A stretch of DNA of 64,000 bases, from the NCBI RefSeq assembly GCF_030272615.1, contig NC_081406.1, positions 114,111,783 through 114,175,782 on the forward strand, in the 5' to 3' direction. A model generated the notes under the pieces. That model saw only the letters and a list, made by a program, of their open reading frames with translations, searched no databases and had not been told where the DNA came from. Shown here in pieces: positions 34,851-47,045 of the stretch. Position 1 is the first letter of the stretch. Every line of letters begins with the position of its first letter. Position numbers and translations under genes: made by a program. The DNA is from Cryptomeria japonica. Taxonomy: Eukaryota > Streptophyta > Pinopsida > Cupressales > Cupressaceae.

Positions 34851-36350
34851 AGGAGTGTGGGCTTGTATAAGGAATAAATGTTCACATGGAAAAGCATCAT
34901 CTATTACTATAGAATCTTCTTGCAACTAAAGTCTTGAAAGATAGTCTGCAACCACATTAGACTTCCCTGGTTTATCAACAACTATGATATCAAATTCCCG
35001 CATCAACAATAACCAGCGAGCTAATCTACCAGTAATTGGAGGCTTATTCATGAGGTATCTGATTGCAGTATGATCTATATGCACAAATATGGGATATCCT
35101 ATGATATAGTGCTTGAATTTATTAAGTGCATATATAACAGCTAACATTTCCTTTTTAGTGACTATGTAATTCAACTTAGGTCCCTGTAAGTTCTTGCTAA
35201 TATAATATATTGCACTTTCCAATTTGTCAATCTTCTATCCTAATACTGCCCCTATTGCATAATCAAATGCATCTATATGAATTTGAAATGGTAAAGACCA
35301 ATTTGGACCTTTAAGAACTGGTGCTTGGGTCAAGGCATGCTTAAGCTTCAAGAAAGTTTCATTACATGCAGAGGTCCATTTAAATTCCATATCCTTGGTA
35401 AGCAATGAATATAAGGGAGTTGCAATTTTGCTGAAATCTTTAATAAACCTTCTATAGTATCCAGCATGACCACGGAAACTTCTTACATCTTTTTGCTTCA
35501 TAGGGGCATTGATATGCTGAATGACTTCAATGTTTGTTGGATCCACCTATAATCCTTTTTCAGAGATATGATGACCAAGGACTATTCCTTCTTGCATCAT
35601 GATGAAGCATTTCTCACTATTTAATGACAAACTATAGTCCTCACATCACTGCAAAACTTTTTTCAGGTTCCCCAATGCTTGTTCAAATTCAGAACCATAA
35701 GTTGTAAAGTCATCCATATAGATTTCCATGATGTCTTGAGAAATATCAGAAAAGATACTGATCACTGCTCTTTGAAAAGTGGCTGGAGCATTACACAACC
35801 CAAAAGGAAGAAAAAAATATGCATGTCCCCAAGGACAAGTAAATGTTGTCTTTTCTTGATCCTCTGGGGCTATCTAGATCTGATTGTAACTGCTGAATCC
35901 ATCAAGAAATGAAAAATATCTTTTACCAGCCAAAAACTCCAATACCTGATCCACAAATGGTAATGGAAAATGATCTTTTCTTGTTGCTAAGTTCAAAGCT
36001 CTATAATTAGCACATACCCTCCATTTTCCTCCTTCCTTAGGAACTATAAGCAAAGGTGATACCCATTGGTTATCAAAGATAGGATAGATAAATCCGGCCT
36101 TTAACAACTTCTACAATTCTTCTTTAACTATTTCTTTTAATGTAGGATTGATTTTTCTTTGCGGCTGTCTGAGTGGACAACATTCTTCTTTTATATAGAT
36201 AAGGTGGGTGCAAACTATTGGATCTATTCCATGCATATCCTTGTAATCCCATGCAAAAGCATTTTTATGACATTTCAGCAAGTCCACGAGGGTCCCATTT
36301 TGAGTATCTGAAAGATCTTTATTGATATTCAAACATTTATTCAAATCAAC
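34851..36350 (-). pseudogene. Element D reverse transcriptase and RNase H
   Basis: RT on the minus strand: GFIYPIFDNQWVSPLLIVPK (about 36090), KWRVCANYRALN (about 36025), FGLCNAPATFQRA (about 35800) and the catalytic IYMDDF (about 35715). RNase H: IHIDAFDYAIGAVLG (about 35280) and FVHIDHTAIRYLM (about 35080), ending DYLSRL near 34930. The frame is shared with gag and protease and is interrupted by stops only (about 36110, 35872, 35647, 35548, 35234, 34925). RT and RNase H synthesise cDNA from the element RNA. Confidence 0.9.
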
Positions 36351-37290
36351 TTCTATCTTGATAGTAATATCAATCTAGTTCATATCATAAAAATGAGAAG
36401 TAGATACTTCCTGCAGCAACAGGGTATGCAATATATCAATGGTTGCAGGAAAGTCTAAACCTGTAATATTTGGTACCAACTCCTTCAATTGTTGTTCTTG
36501 TATCAACTTATTTATTAGAATTTTATAAAGAATTGAGTCTTCATCATGTAATTGCATGAATGGCCCTCGATTAATCATCATAAGGTGATTAATAGAGTCA
36601 ACTTCCTCAAATTCTTCTCCCAAACTAGGCCAAATGGCTTGCTGTTGATCACACTGGGGTTGTGCAAGAGAATACAAGGCTAATATTTTTGTAGAGTTCC
36701 CATCGAAAATAGTCATATCCCCTAATCTACATCTAATATATGCATCAGTCGTGGCAAGCCAAGGTCTTCCCAAAATTACCGGATATCCTCCCAATGTTGC
36801 CTTTGGAGATAGAATCATAAAGTCTATAAGGTATTCCCAAGAATCCAAAATAACCACTACATCTTCAATCATACCATCTGGTCTCACTGTAGAGCTATCA
36901 GCAAGCTATAGAATTATAGGTGTAGGCCTTAGACTATTGATTTCTAGTTGTTTCATTACTTCTCTTGTCATCACATTAATGGCTCCCCCTAAGTCAATTA
37001 AAACATTTTTTATCTGGCTGCCATTAATGACTATAATTACAACAAGACTACCTCGATCAGAATATTTTAGAATTGCAACCTTGCCTAACATAATATCTGC
37101 CAGTTGACCCATAACATGCACTGTTTGTGAATCCTTCTTATTCCTGCCAGGTTTTTTTAGACATGCTTCTCTCAGTGCCTTATTATATATAGGAACATCT
37201 TTTATTGCTTGCAACAATGGAATTTTAACACAAACATGTTTTAGTTGATCTATAATATCAAAGCCTTGCTCTTGTTCTATGAGAACTTCC
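36351..37290 (-). pseudogene. Element D protease region
   Basis: Retropepsin-like protease on the minus strand. The active site reads VLIDLGGAINVM (about 37008), where Athila/Tat-type proteases usually have LIDLGASINVM. The C-terminal flap motif reads GYPVILGRPWLATTDAYIR (about 36790). An acidic linker leads to RT. Stops are at about 36900 and 36372. The protease would cut the gag-pol polyprotein. Confidence 0.8.
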
Positions 37291-39065
37291 TTTTCTTACA
37301 ATCTCTAGGGAAATGGCAGTAATATCTGCTTCTGAGGTATTGTAGTTGTTGAATCAGAGATTTCTTGTTCTTCTTGTACCTTAGTGATAACTGGAGGAGA
37401 TGGATTAGGCAGAGTTGTCCCAGATCAGAGGTGAATATCACTTAGAGATAGATAATAGGATGGGTATTGATTAAGATCCGTTGAATAAGCTTGTTGTTGT
37501 TGTTGACATTTGATATTAGGATTTGGTATTGGTTGAGTGGGCAACTGCATTGTTTTAGGTGGGATAGTAGTGGTTGTAGGAGGAGGCATTATTGTAGGAG
37601 ATTGTGGCTATTGAATAGGCTATTGATAACTAGAAGATTGGGCAGTCCATGGCTGACTCCCCCTCCATTGAGGAGTAGGTTGCCAATTCCCTTGAAACTA
37701 ACTTCCTTGGCTCTGAGGTGGATACCAATTCCCTTGTGGTTGCTGCTACTATGGCATTTGATTAGCAAAATGCTGCCCTTGGCCTTGAGAACCATACTAG
37801 TTTTGATAATTACCAAAATTTTGAGCATATGGTGGTTGCCATTGGTTATTTGGTACATAAGAATTTCCACTATAACCAAAAATAGAAAGTGGATACATAG
37901 GCATACCTTGTCTTTGGAAATTTGGCCTTCTTTGAGCAACATAGAAGAATTTTGCATCCTCACCTTGTATTGGCTTGAAGTCGGGAACCTCCACATTTGC
38001 AACCATTTTACATCTGCAATCCTTCTTTCGCTGTCTACAATGAGGGTAAAATTCTGCAAGAAATGCATCAACTTCTTCATGCTTCTTCTTAGCTGAGAGT
38101 GTATCCAACTAAGTAGCCATATTATTTATAATGTCCTCCTTAAAGTCCTTCAATAAATGGCTAAGTTCCATTCTAGAAACTCTAGTACCAGATGCTGATG
38201 AAGGTGTTCCTAGATTAAAATGCCTATTCTTCTTAGAAGCATATCTGGAATACTTCTTACAAATTTTTCCTATTTCAGCCCAAGTGGAATGTATAATGTC
38301 ACCTCCTCCCATAAGATCCAAAGAATCAGTGCATTCATCACTAATTCCCCTCAAAAATATCAACTTGAGGAAATCTTCATTTAGAGAACTATGTTTGGAC
38401 TTCTTGACACTAAACAGAAACCTCTCCAGATAATCTTCAAGACTCTCATCTTCTTTTTGTGTCATTTTAAAGATATCATCCCCATGATGATCAATGCCTC
38501 TACAACAATCTTTATATTTTGCAAGAAACAATCATTTCATCTTATCCCATGTATTGATTGTACTACTACCCAAGCTCATAAACCATCTTAAGGGTGATTC
38601 CTTCAAGGTGGCAGGAAATATTTTGAGTCTATGGGCATCTATAGTATAGTTAAAACTCCTACAGAGAACATCAAACTCAAATAGAAATGTGTTTGGATCC
38701 GCTGTCACCAATCCATAGAATTTAGGGAGGGAAGAAGCTGGAATGTTCTTGAGATTAGCATTATCATGCTGATCAGATATGGAGAACTCAAACATTGGGT
38801 AAGGTGGTGGTGGTGGGTTATTTCCACCAAGACGTGGGTTTCCTTGCATTCGACTTGTGGGGGTTGTTACTATATGAAATTATTCTTCTTGAGGTCCAAA
38901 GAGGAACTGAAGACTACCTTCTGAGAATTCAGATTCAGGGTGGTTCAAATTCTCTGTGGTTTGATAAAGTTTAGCAAAAGGATTTATATATGAGGAATTA
39001 TTTTTTGCATGATTAGGATGACTAGGCAGAAATCTACCTAGAACATCTCTTCTTTGCCTATGCAT
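37291..39065 (-). pseudogene. Element D gag
   Basis: ATG at 39065 (MHRQRRDVLGRFLPSHPNHA). The core capsid-like segment has FYGLVTADPNTFLFEFDVLC (about 38720) and SLEDYLERFLFSVKKSKHSS (about 38430), typical of Athila/Tat gag (retrotrans_gag type). A long Gln/Pro-rich tail (about 37800-37330) contains YPLSIFGYSGNSYVPNNQWQ and many stops where CAA/CAG would be expected. No CCHC zinc knuckle is seen. The frame is the same as for protease and RT, consistent with one gag-pol polyprotein. It would form the particle. Confidence 0.82.
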
Positions 39066-39169
39066 GTAGATTCATAATTTTTTTTTTTTGAACAATTAGG
39101 TATGCTAAAAAAAAAATTAACTGGAAACTGAAAAGACAATAACCATAATAGGTTCGTAGTTTGACACCA

Positions 39170-39191
39170 TCCCTAACAACAACACCAAAAA
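39170..39191 (-). other. Element D degenerate Asp-tRNA primer site
   Basis: Read on the minus strand just after the 5' LTR: TTTTTGGTGTTGTTGTTAGG, then GATGG. It matches the Asp-tRNA primer site of Athila/Tat elements (TGGCGCCGTTGCCGGGGA) apart from five transitions, four C to T and one G to A. Confidence 0.75.
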
Positions 39192-40372
39192 TGTTCAACC
39201 CAACAATAAGAATAATAACTCTAGTTGAAGTCTCAACCTGAAGTTTGGACATTCATTTGGTACAATCACTATTTTCATAGCTAGTGTTCATTTGATTGTC
39301 AACCCAGGGACGTAATACTTGAAATGGTTCTGCACTATATGTGCACTAAGTTCTTGCAACAACTATTTTGCATTACTACATCAACTAACATTATGCGGAA
39401 AAGATAATCAAGAATTGAAACTATAGAAAGGCTACAAGAAGACTTCTGCATAAACTCATAAAAGCAATACTGGATTAATTCAATGCTGATAAACATAAAT
39501 TACTTTGTTTTGGCTTGGCTGCACGAACAGTCAGTGGATCTGTTTCTAGTGGCTACAGGAACAGTCAATGCAAGAATGTCTACTGCGGCTAAGGAAAGAA
39601 AACTAATTTTAATGAACACACAGGATCACTCACCAAGTGAAAAATTCTTATGAAAAATTCAAGAATACTTATGAAAAATTCTTTGCTCTATTCTTCTCCC
39701 TTTCTATCTCACCTCTGAGAAGAAGAAGAGCTTATTACTAAAAAGAAACCAACTACAATAGACAACACAAATCACGTCGAAAAGAAGAGGCATATGATTG
39801 ATCGATAAAGGATATGGCTGGAGTTATACTGCAGGAAACACGGATCTATACCGAACCATAGTCATAACATACTATGGCGGTATTTACAACTTCAATGTCC
39901 ACTTTAAGTTAGAAATTGGTACTATCACTAGATTTCTCCTCTTATTTAGTCCCTTACGCTTGCTCAACTTTTCTATAGTTTGATCTTCAGTCATCTCTTG
40001 AGTATCCTTCCCTTCAACAGGTGTGATAGGCGAACACCCATTGCAACATCATGTATTACTTGCCCTACAAAAGAAATAACATACATGAACATACATATGC
40101 ATTTTATTTAATCAACACATCTATTAATTTCACATATGATCTTTCCCTAAATAATCCACATGGAAACAGGAATAAATCACATGGCTGCAGGAATAAATGG
40201 CATGGCTGCAAGAATAAACTGGCAAAGATAAAACATGATTTAATAAGTTTAGGCTTAATAAATGAAATACATATAGTCAACTTCCAATACATCACTACTA
40301 CTATGCAAACCAAAAGATGTCAAAAAATCAAGAGTTCTGAGGATAGAAATATGACAAAGTCTCAACTCATCA
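39192..40372 (-). repeat. Element D 5' LTR (right copy)
   Basis: 1181 bp, TGTTCAACCC to CTCATCA on the plus strand. It lacks about 120 bp present at 18440-18570 in the left LTR. Confidence 0.9.
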
Positions 40373-40957
40373 AGTATTATGGATATGTTGCATTGGTTTT
40401 GTCATTGATGTCAACACTTATCAACAATTATCCTTCTAGAGATATTTGATTATGTTCACCGACAAGTTTAATGACTTATGCATAGTCACCGATATTTGGT
40501 TCACTAGAAGGTTATATTGTTCACCAACACTGAGGATAACTTGTTATCATCTGTAGATCAGTTGGTTATGTCAAAGGCGTGGTTTGGACACTTGGTTTTG
40601 AAGATTTGGTTATTGGTCTAACTGGATTGACATATTTGTTGTTACCGGCAAATTGGTCTAGGTTATGGATTGACATGCGTTATCTATTCCAGATTGGCAT
40701 GACACATTATGGAGATAGTTTAATGAATTAATATTGTTGTTGAGTCGACATGATGCATCACATCTTGACTTGTTGTAATTGATTTTTGTTGTAATATTCT
40801 TAGTGAGTTGACCTACACATTTGGTCTTAGGTTTTGGTATATATGTTAGACCTCAATTGTGAGATTAATATAGAGGTGGTAGGTAATAAGGTATTATAAG
40901 GCTGTGATATTCAATATATGTGAATATAAGTAGAGCTAATCAAGTAGTCATCATTTA
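40373..40957 (+). repeat. Element C 3' LTR, middle fragment
   Basis: Resumes C's 3' LTR after D. It aligns with 3415-3460 and 12445-12952 of the 5' LTR, and shows the uninterrupted form of the site where B sits in the 5' LTR. It contains 32 bases around 40574-40605 (GGCGTGGTTTGGACAC region) that the 5' LTR lacks. It ends with ATTTA, the left target copy for G. Confidence 0.85.
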
Positions 40958-42420
40958 TGTTGGCATTTCAATAAGTTTGTTGGTATGGGGATATTGAGAA
41001 GGTTGTTGGAGATTGTTGATATAACTAATAAAGGATGATAACTGTCTTAATAATATTATTTTGTCATTGATGTCAAGCAATTGATTTTCTAATTCAGTAT
41101 GATGTTTCCATATCTTAATGAGTATGTTTTCATGAGTATAAAGATGTCGGTAAGTGACACAGAAAGAATGAGATGAAGGGAAGTAATAAGTTATTCAATG
41201 GGCAACTATTACTGAGTTAGACAGTGATGAGATTATGATATTTTGATTGTGTTGATATCCTATATTTGAAGACAACAATATAATGAGTAAAGGTTTGATA
41301 CTATTCTATGTTATCGAGCAAGGAGCTAGCCGATAAACACCAAGGTTATTGATATCAGTTAAAGAAGGCAGAATGTCTACCGAGTAAATTTCAGTATTCA
41401 CTAAGTATCAACCAAGCAGTATCAGAACGCATTGGATGAATAAATTTATTATTAAATGAAGGATATCAATGATCTAGAATTGTATAGATGATTGGTATGT
41501 CATGCAAGAAGTTTGTTGAGGATCTACGACATTGAAAATGCAAGAGTTAGATCTACAACATAGATTGAATGGTTATAACCTGGCACAAGTACCAAGGAAG
41601 GAATACAAGTTCCAAGGCAAGATAAAACATTTTTCAGATTGAAGGATTCAATGAATCTAGTCAAGTATGATGATCTGATGGCTAAGATTAATCATGGGAA
41701 ATGTGATTAAGGAGATTAAGCGGTTAGGAATTGCTTATAAATAAGGAATTGTTGATGAAAAAGAATGTAGGCAAATAGAAGAATAGTAATGTTGCTGAAG
41801 TGATTACTGAGCACAGAAGATTGAAGATCTGATTGAAGAACATATTGAGAAGCCCAGCAAGGATGAAGATAAGTCTTATGACAAGATTATTTTGAGCACA
41901 TAGAGTCTGCTTTAACATTTCAGATGTGAAGTTGCAGATATATTTTATTACTGTTATTTATTTCTATAAGTGACAGGAAATATCTTAACTGAGTGGACCT
42001 AACAGTCTTATTTGTAAACCCTCTAGCAAGGTAACATTCTAGTTAAGTGTTTGAAATCCTTTGACAAGGTCACTTCTTACAAAGTGCAAGATTCTAACAA
42101 ATCTGAGGGAAATCCCTTAACCGGGTCACATCTAGTAATGTGTTTATGTAATCTTTAACAGGATTGGCTTTTAACCGAGCATACTCTAGAAGACTATATT
42201 TCTTAGTGTGTCCGAAATCCCATAGTGGTTTTTCCCTATTTGGGTTTCCACATTAAATCTGGTGTTAAATGTGTTATGATGTTTTTAAGTTTATCAGTTT
42301 ATGAGTTTGAATGATTTATAGTCATAGTTGCATATCAAGTAAGTTCTACCGAGGTTGAATCTATTGAATATATGGGATTGTGAGTTTATCTGATTCACCC
42401 CCCCTCTCATCTAGCTAACA
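40958..42420 (+). repeat. Element G 5' LTR
   Basis: 1463 bp, 149 bp longer than the 3' copy. It includes the GGTTTTTCCC ... GGGTTTCC motif (about 42228-42251) that is deleted from the 3' LTR, and the C-run with CTCTCATCTAGC at the end. Confidence 0.93.
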
Positions 42421-42434
42421 ATTGGTATCAGAGC
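42421..42434 (+). other. Element G primer-binding site
   Basis: ATTGGTATCAGAGC, intact, directly after the LTR. Confidence 0.9.
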
Positions 42435-42483
42435 TTTGGACTCCGAAAGAAAAGTTTAAAGGAACTTGAGGCAAGATCCGAAG

Positions 42484-45400
42484 ATGTATAAAAGGGATGC
42501 ACCAATGCCGAACAAGTCAAGTTTCTCCACATGGCAGAAAAGGATGAAGCTGCACTTATCAGGAATTGGAGAATATGCAACATATTATCTAGAGAATGAT
42601 TATACTGCACCTAGCACCTACCCGATGACAATGGAAGAAATAAAAGCAAAGCAAGAACATATTCAAGCAATGATTGAAATAACATCAGCATTGACCGACT
42701 CAGAGTTTAATGATCTAGAAGGTTATAATGACGCCAAAGCTATGTGGAATAAGCTTATATCTGTGTATGGTGGTGATGAACATGTTCAAAGAGAAAAAGT
42801 AGATAGTCTAAGAGGACAACTTGAATCCATGAGAATGAATGAAGGAGAGAACATAATCAAATACAGTACAGGGTTAAAGGAAACTATCAATCAAATCAAA
42901 GGAGTAGGAGGAACTATTGAAGAAAAGGATGTAACAAGTAAGTTGCTTAGAACACTTCTACATGCTTATGCCATTCGAGTCTCTGCAATCAATGAATTAA
43001 GGTCTGTACCAAACATGCCAGTCTCTTTGGATGCTACTATCGGTAAGCTACATGCTTTTGAGTTAAGTAATTTTGATAATAGTGGGTCTTCAGTAAATAA
43101 AGTTGAATCTGCATTCAGTTCTTTTCATCTTGGTGAATCTAATGATTACAATCATAGAATGTATAAGTATTCTAAAGGAAATCATAGTGGAGCAAGTGAG
43201 AGATTTTGCAAAAACATGGAAGAAGTACACAAACTATATGAAGAAATCAGAAAGCAAGAAGAGTTTGAAGCAATATTAGCCAGAAGGTTATCGAGAGGCA
43301 AAGGTAAGTATAAAGGAAAGTTACCTTTGAAATGTTTTAACTATGATAAAATTGGACATATGGCTTCTAACTGTCCTGACAAAGAATCTAGTGAAAAGAG
43401 AGAATACCAAGATGACAAACAGAAAGACAACCAATACAGAGGGCACCGAGACTTCAGAAGGAGAGATAGAAAGACATGCCTAGTAGCTGATGAGGAATCC
43501 AACGATGATAAATCTAATGGGACTAAGACAGAGGAAGTTGTATATGTGGCTATCAAAGATGGATCAGATGAAAAAGGGTATGAGGAAAAATCCTTAATAT
43601 CACACATAAATAATAATGATTCTTGGATCATAGATAGTGGATGCTCACATCACATGACAGGTGATAAACACAAGTTTGTTAAATTAGAAGATTATGATGG
43701 AGGTTATGTAAGATTTGGTAATGATGCACCATGTCCTGTGAAAGGTAAAGGTTCTATCACACTTCTTGACAATGCTAAATGTGATGATGTATATTGGGTT
43801 GAAGGTTTGAAATACAATTTGTTGAGTGTAGCATAGCCAAACAATACAGGATACCGAATAGAATTTCAGAAGGGAATTGTCAAAGTTCATGACAAACATC
43901 GAAAGTTGGCTTCTACCGGGACTCAAACAAAAGGTAATACATTTCATCTTGACTCAACTCAGAACAATTGTCTGTATGCAAAAATAGAAGATACCTGGTT
44001 ATGGCATAAAAGGTTTTGTCATGTAAATTTTGATAATTTGATCAAAATAAGTAAGAAGCACCGACTAAGAGGACTACCGAGCTCAGAAATACTTGAGAAT
44101 GCCATATGTCGAGGATGCCAGATGGGTAAGATGACAAAATCAAGCTTTACAAGTAAGTCTTACACTTCTAAAGGAATCTTAGATCTCGTGCACACTGATC
44201 TTTGTGGTCCTATGAAAGTTCAAAGTTATTATGGTGATAAATACTTCATATTATTTGTGGATGATTACTCAAGGATGATGTCAGTTATGTTTTTAAAAGA
44301 GAAATCAGAAGCCTTTCAAATGTTTAAATGGTATAAGGCAAGAGTTGAAAATGAAATAGGAAGGTAGTTGAAATGTCTAAGATATGATAGAGGAAGAGAG
44401 TTCATTTCTGATGAATTTAACCTATTTTGCAATGATCATGGTATAAAGAGACAAGTGTCTGCATCGAGAACACCACAACAAAATGGGATAGCTGAAAGAA
44501 GAAACAGATCTACTGTAGATTGTGCTAGAACTTTGATGATAGAAAAGAGGGTACCTCAAACATTTTGGAGAGAAGCAATAAGCATTGCAGTTTACACCCT
44601 GAATCAAGTACAACTGAAGAAAGGAATTTTGAAGACACCGTATGAAATCTGGTATGACAAGAAACCTAATGTAAGTTATTTTAAAATATTTGGAAGTAGA
44701 TGTTATGTTCACAAAGATGACAAAAATGGAAAATTTGATCAGAAAAGTGAGGAAGGAACAGTTCTTGGTTATTCTTTTAGAAGTAAAGCATTTAAATGTC
44801 TGATCAAATCATCTAACAAAATAGTGGAAAGTGCAAATGTGAAAATTGATGAATTTGCAGAAAGAAATGATGAAGGAAATTCCAAAGAACCAGAAGATTA
44901 TGAAGAGTTTGTATATGTTCAACCGAGAAGTCCTACCAAGAAAGCCAATGAAGAAAATACTCAGTTACCGAATGATGAAGAAGATCATATAGAGCCTACC
45001 GAGCCTATATTAGCAAAATATGTCAGAAGAAATCATGCATCAAGTTAGATTATAGGAGATAAGGATGATCCATTGATGACAAGGAACTAACTAAAATAGA
45101 ACACATGTCTAATATCTGAATTTGAACTGAGGATAGTAAAAGACGCATTTAGCAATGAAGATTGGGTAAATGTTATGACTGAAGAGATTGAACAAATCAA
45201 GAAAAATGAAACATGGACACTGGTCCCAAGACCAAAAGAGAAAAATGTAATTGGTACTAAATGGATTTTCAAGAAATAAGCTAAATGAAAAAGGTGAGAT
45301 AATTCAGAATAAAGCAAGGATAGTTTGCAAAGGTTATGCTCAAGAAGAAGGAATAAACTATGGTGAGACTTTTGCACCTGTGGCAAGACTTGAAGGAGTG

Positions 45401-46663
45401 AGAACATTGTTGGCATATACTGCTTACAAAAATTTCAAGGTATATCAAATGGATGTTAAATCTACATTTTTGAATGGTATACTAGAAGAAGAAGTTTATA
45501 TTGAACAACCTAAAGGATTTATTGAAGAGAAGAATAAAGATCAGGTATGTAAGTTGAACAAAGCTTTATATGGCCTTAAGCAAGCACCTAGAGCATGGTA
45601 TGAAAGGTTGCACTCTTACTTAATAAAGATTGGTTTTATGAGGACAAGTAAAAACAGTAACATGTATATGAAGAATGATGAGGATAATGGAATACTAATT
45701 TCAGCCATATTTGTTGATGATATTATTTTTTGTGGAAATGACTCTTTATGCAAGAACTTTGGAAATGAAATGTGCAAAGAATTTGAGATGTCTTTAATCG
45801 GTGAAATAAAGTATTTTATAGGTTTACAAATATTGCAAATGAAAAATAAGATTTTCATTACTCAATCCAAGTATATAATGGAAATCTTGAAGAAATTTGG
45901 AATGGAGGATTCTAAACCTATAAGTACTCCTATGACTACTAATTGTAAACTGTCAAAGAATGATGAATTTGCATCTATTGATGAGACACTTTACTAATCT
46001 ATGATTGGAAAGTTGCAATATGTAGTTCATAGCAGGCCGAATATAGCACATGCAGTAGGTATAGTTGCAAGTTTTTCTGTAGATCCCAAAGAAACACATA
46101 TGACAACAATCAAGAGAATTTTTAGATACTTGAGAGGCACTAAAGATTATGGTTTAGTATATAAAAAGAGGAATGATTATGACTTAAAATTCTATACTGA
46201 TGCTGATTGGGTAGGAAATATTGATGACAGGAAAAGAACAAGTGGTGGAGCTTTCTTCTTGGGAGAAAGACTAGTGAGATGGTTTAGCAAGAAACGAGGA
46301 TGCATTTCACAGTCAATAGCTAAAGCTGAATATGTCGCTACAGCATTGAATTGTACCAATATAGCATGGATCAAACAACTGTTGGAAGGTATGAATGAGA
46401 TAGTTATCGAACTAGTCACTATATTTTGTGATAATACTAGTGCTATTGATATTTCAAAGAATCTGGTAATGCACTCTAAGACAAAACATATTTCTGTAAA
46501 GTATTATTATCTAAGAGAAGAAGTTCAAGAAAAGAAAGTTGTTGTAGAATATGTTAATTCAAAGGAACAAATAGCAGACATCTTCACAAAGCCACTGCCA
46601 AGGGACACTTTTGAGTATCTTAGAAGCAAGTTAGGGGTCCTACCCCTATTTAGTACTCACTGA
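42484..46663 (+). pseudogene. Element G gag-pol (copia), few lesions
   Basis: ATG at 42484 (MYKRDAPMPNKSSFSTWQKR). Gag has a degenerate zinc knuckle CFNYDKIGHMASNC (about 43333), second Cys to Tyr. Protease IIDSGCSHHMTGD (about 43627) keeps DSG. Integrase: LWHKRFCHVNFD (about 43999), CRGCQMGK (about 44107), LDLVHTDLCGP (about 44179), TPQQNGIAERRN (about 44470). [15 protein letters not shown] (about 45440), [12 protein letters not shown] (about 45566), [11 protein letters not shown] (about 45710). RNase H: DADWVGNIDDRKR (about 46199), then ADIFTKPLP and TGA at 46661-46663. Lesions: stops at about 43834, 44365, 45046, 45088, 45097 and 45995, and one inserted base near 45272. About 1,390 codons in all. 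It needs only a handful of changes to be open, so it is probably younger than C and H. Confidence 0.93.
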
Positions 46664-46867
46664 CACGGTTCGGTGAAAGCATCAATTCTATGACTCTACA
46701 GAATACTATTTATGGGTTGATGCTGATTTACACACTTTAGGAGGTTGCCTAAAGTTGTGAAGGAAATAGTGAATGAAGATAAGTTGATCTAATCGAGACT
46801 GAGATGATACATTTGTATATGTTTTAACATTTTGTAATAATGGATTAGTTTTTACTTTTGGCATTGT

Positions 46868-47045
46868 TGTCAAAGGGGGAGAAGACTAATGATAGGGGGA
46901 GAAGTTTATAGCTCAAGGATTAGAAAGACTAATGATAGAGGGAGAAGTTAAAAGCTCAAGGATCATAGCAGGTTGAATATCAGCAGTCCAAATCAATTGG
47001 AATAAATATCAAATTGGTATTGCCATCAATGCCAAAGGGGGAGAT
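46868..47045 (+). other. Element G iterated polypurine tracts
   Basis: GTCAAAGGGGGAGAAG (about 46870), GATAGGGGGAGAAG (about 46891), GATAGAGGGAGAAG (about 46935) and GCCAAAGGGGGAGAT ending at 47045. Confidence 0.8.

Larger units (their letters stand above)
18007..40372 (-). mobile_element. Element D: Ty3-gypsy element, minus strand, split by E
   Basis: The LTRs run TG to CA on the plus strand (18007-19256 and 39192-40372). Target duplication GGTAT/AGTAT, four of five bases matching. The primer site, read on the minus strand, is a degenerate Asp-tRNA type and the purine tract is AAATTTGGTGGGCA. Gag, protease, RT, RNase H and integrase follow in gypsy order, then an extra ORF lies between pol and the 3' LTR. 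Asp-type priming and an additional ORF fit the Athila/Tat group of plant gypsy elements. Without E and F the element would be about 11 kb. Element E splits it inside integrase. Confidence 0.9.

Noticed and set aside
36751-38096. Plus-strand frames inside element D (118 and 201 codons)
   Set aside because: Shadows of the minus-strand gag and protease; hydrophobic composition follows from the complementary Gln/Pro-rich region.
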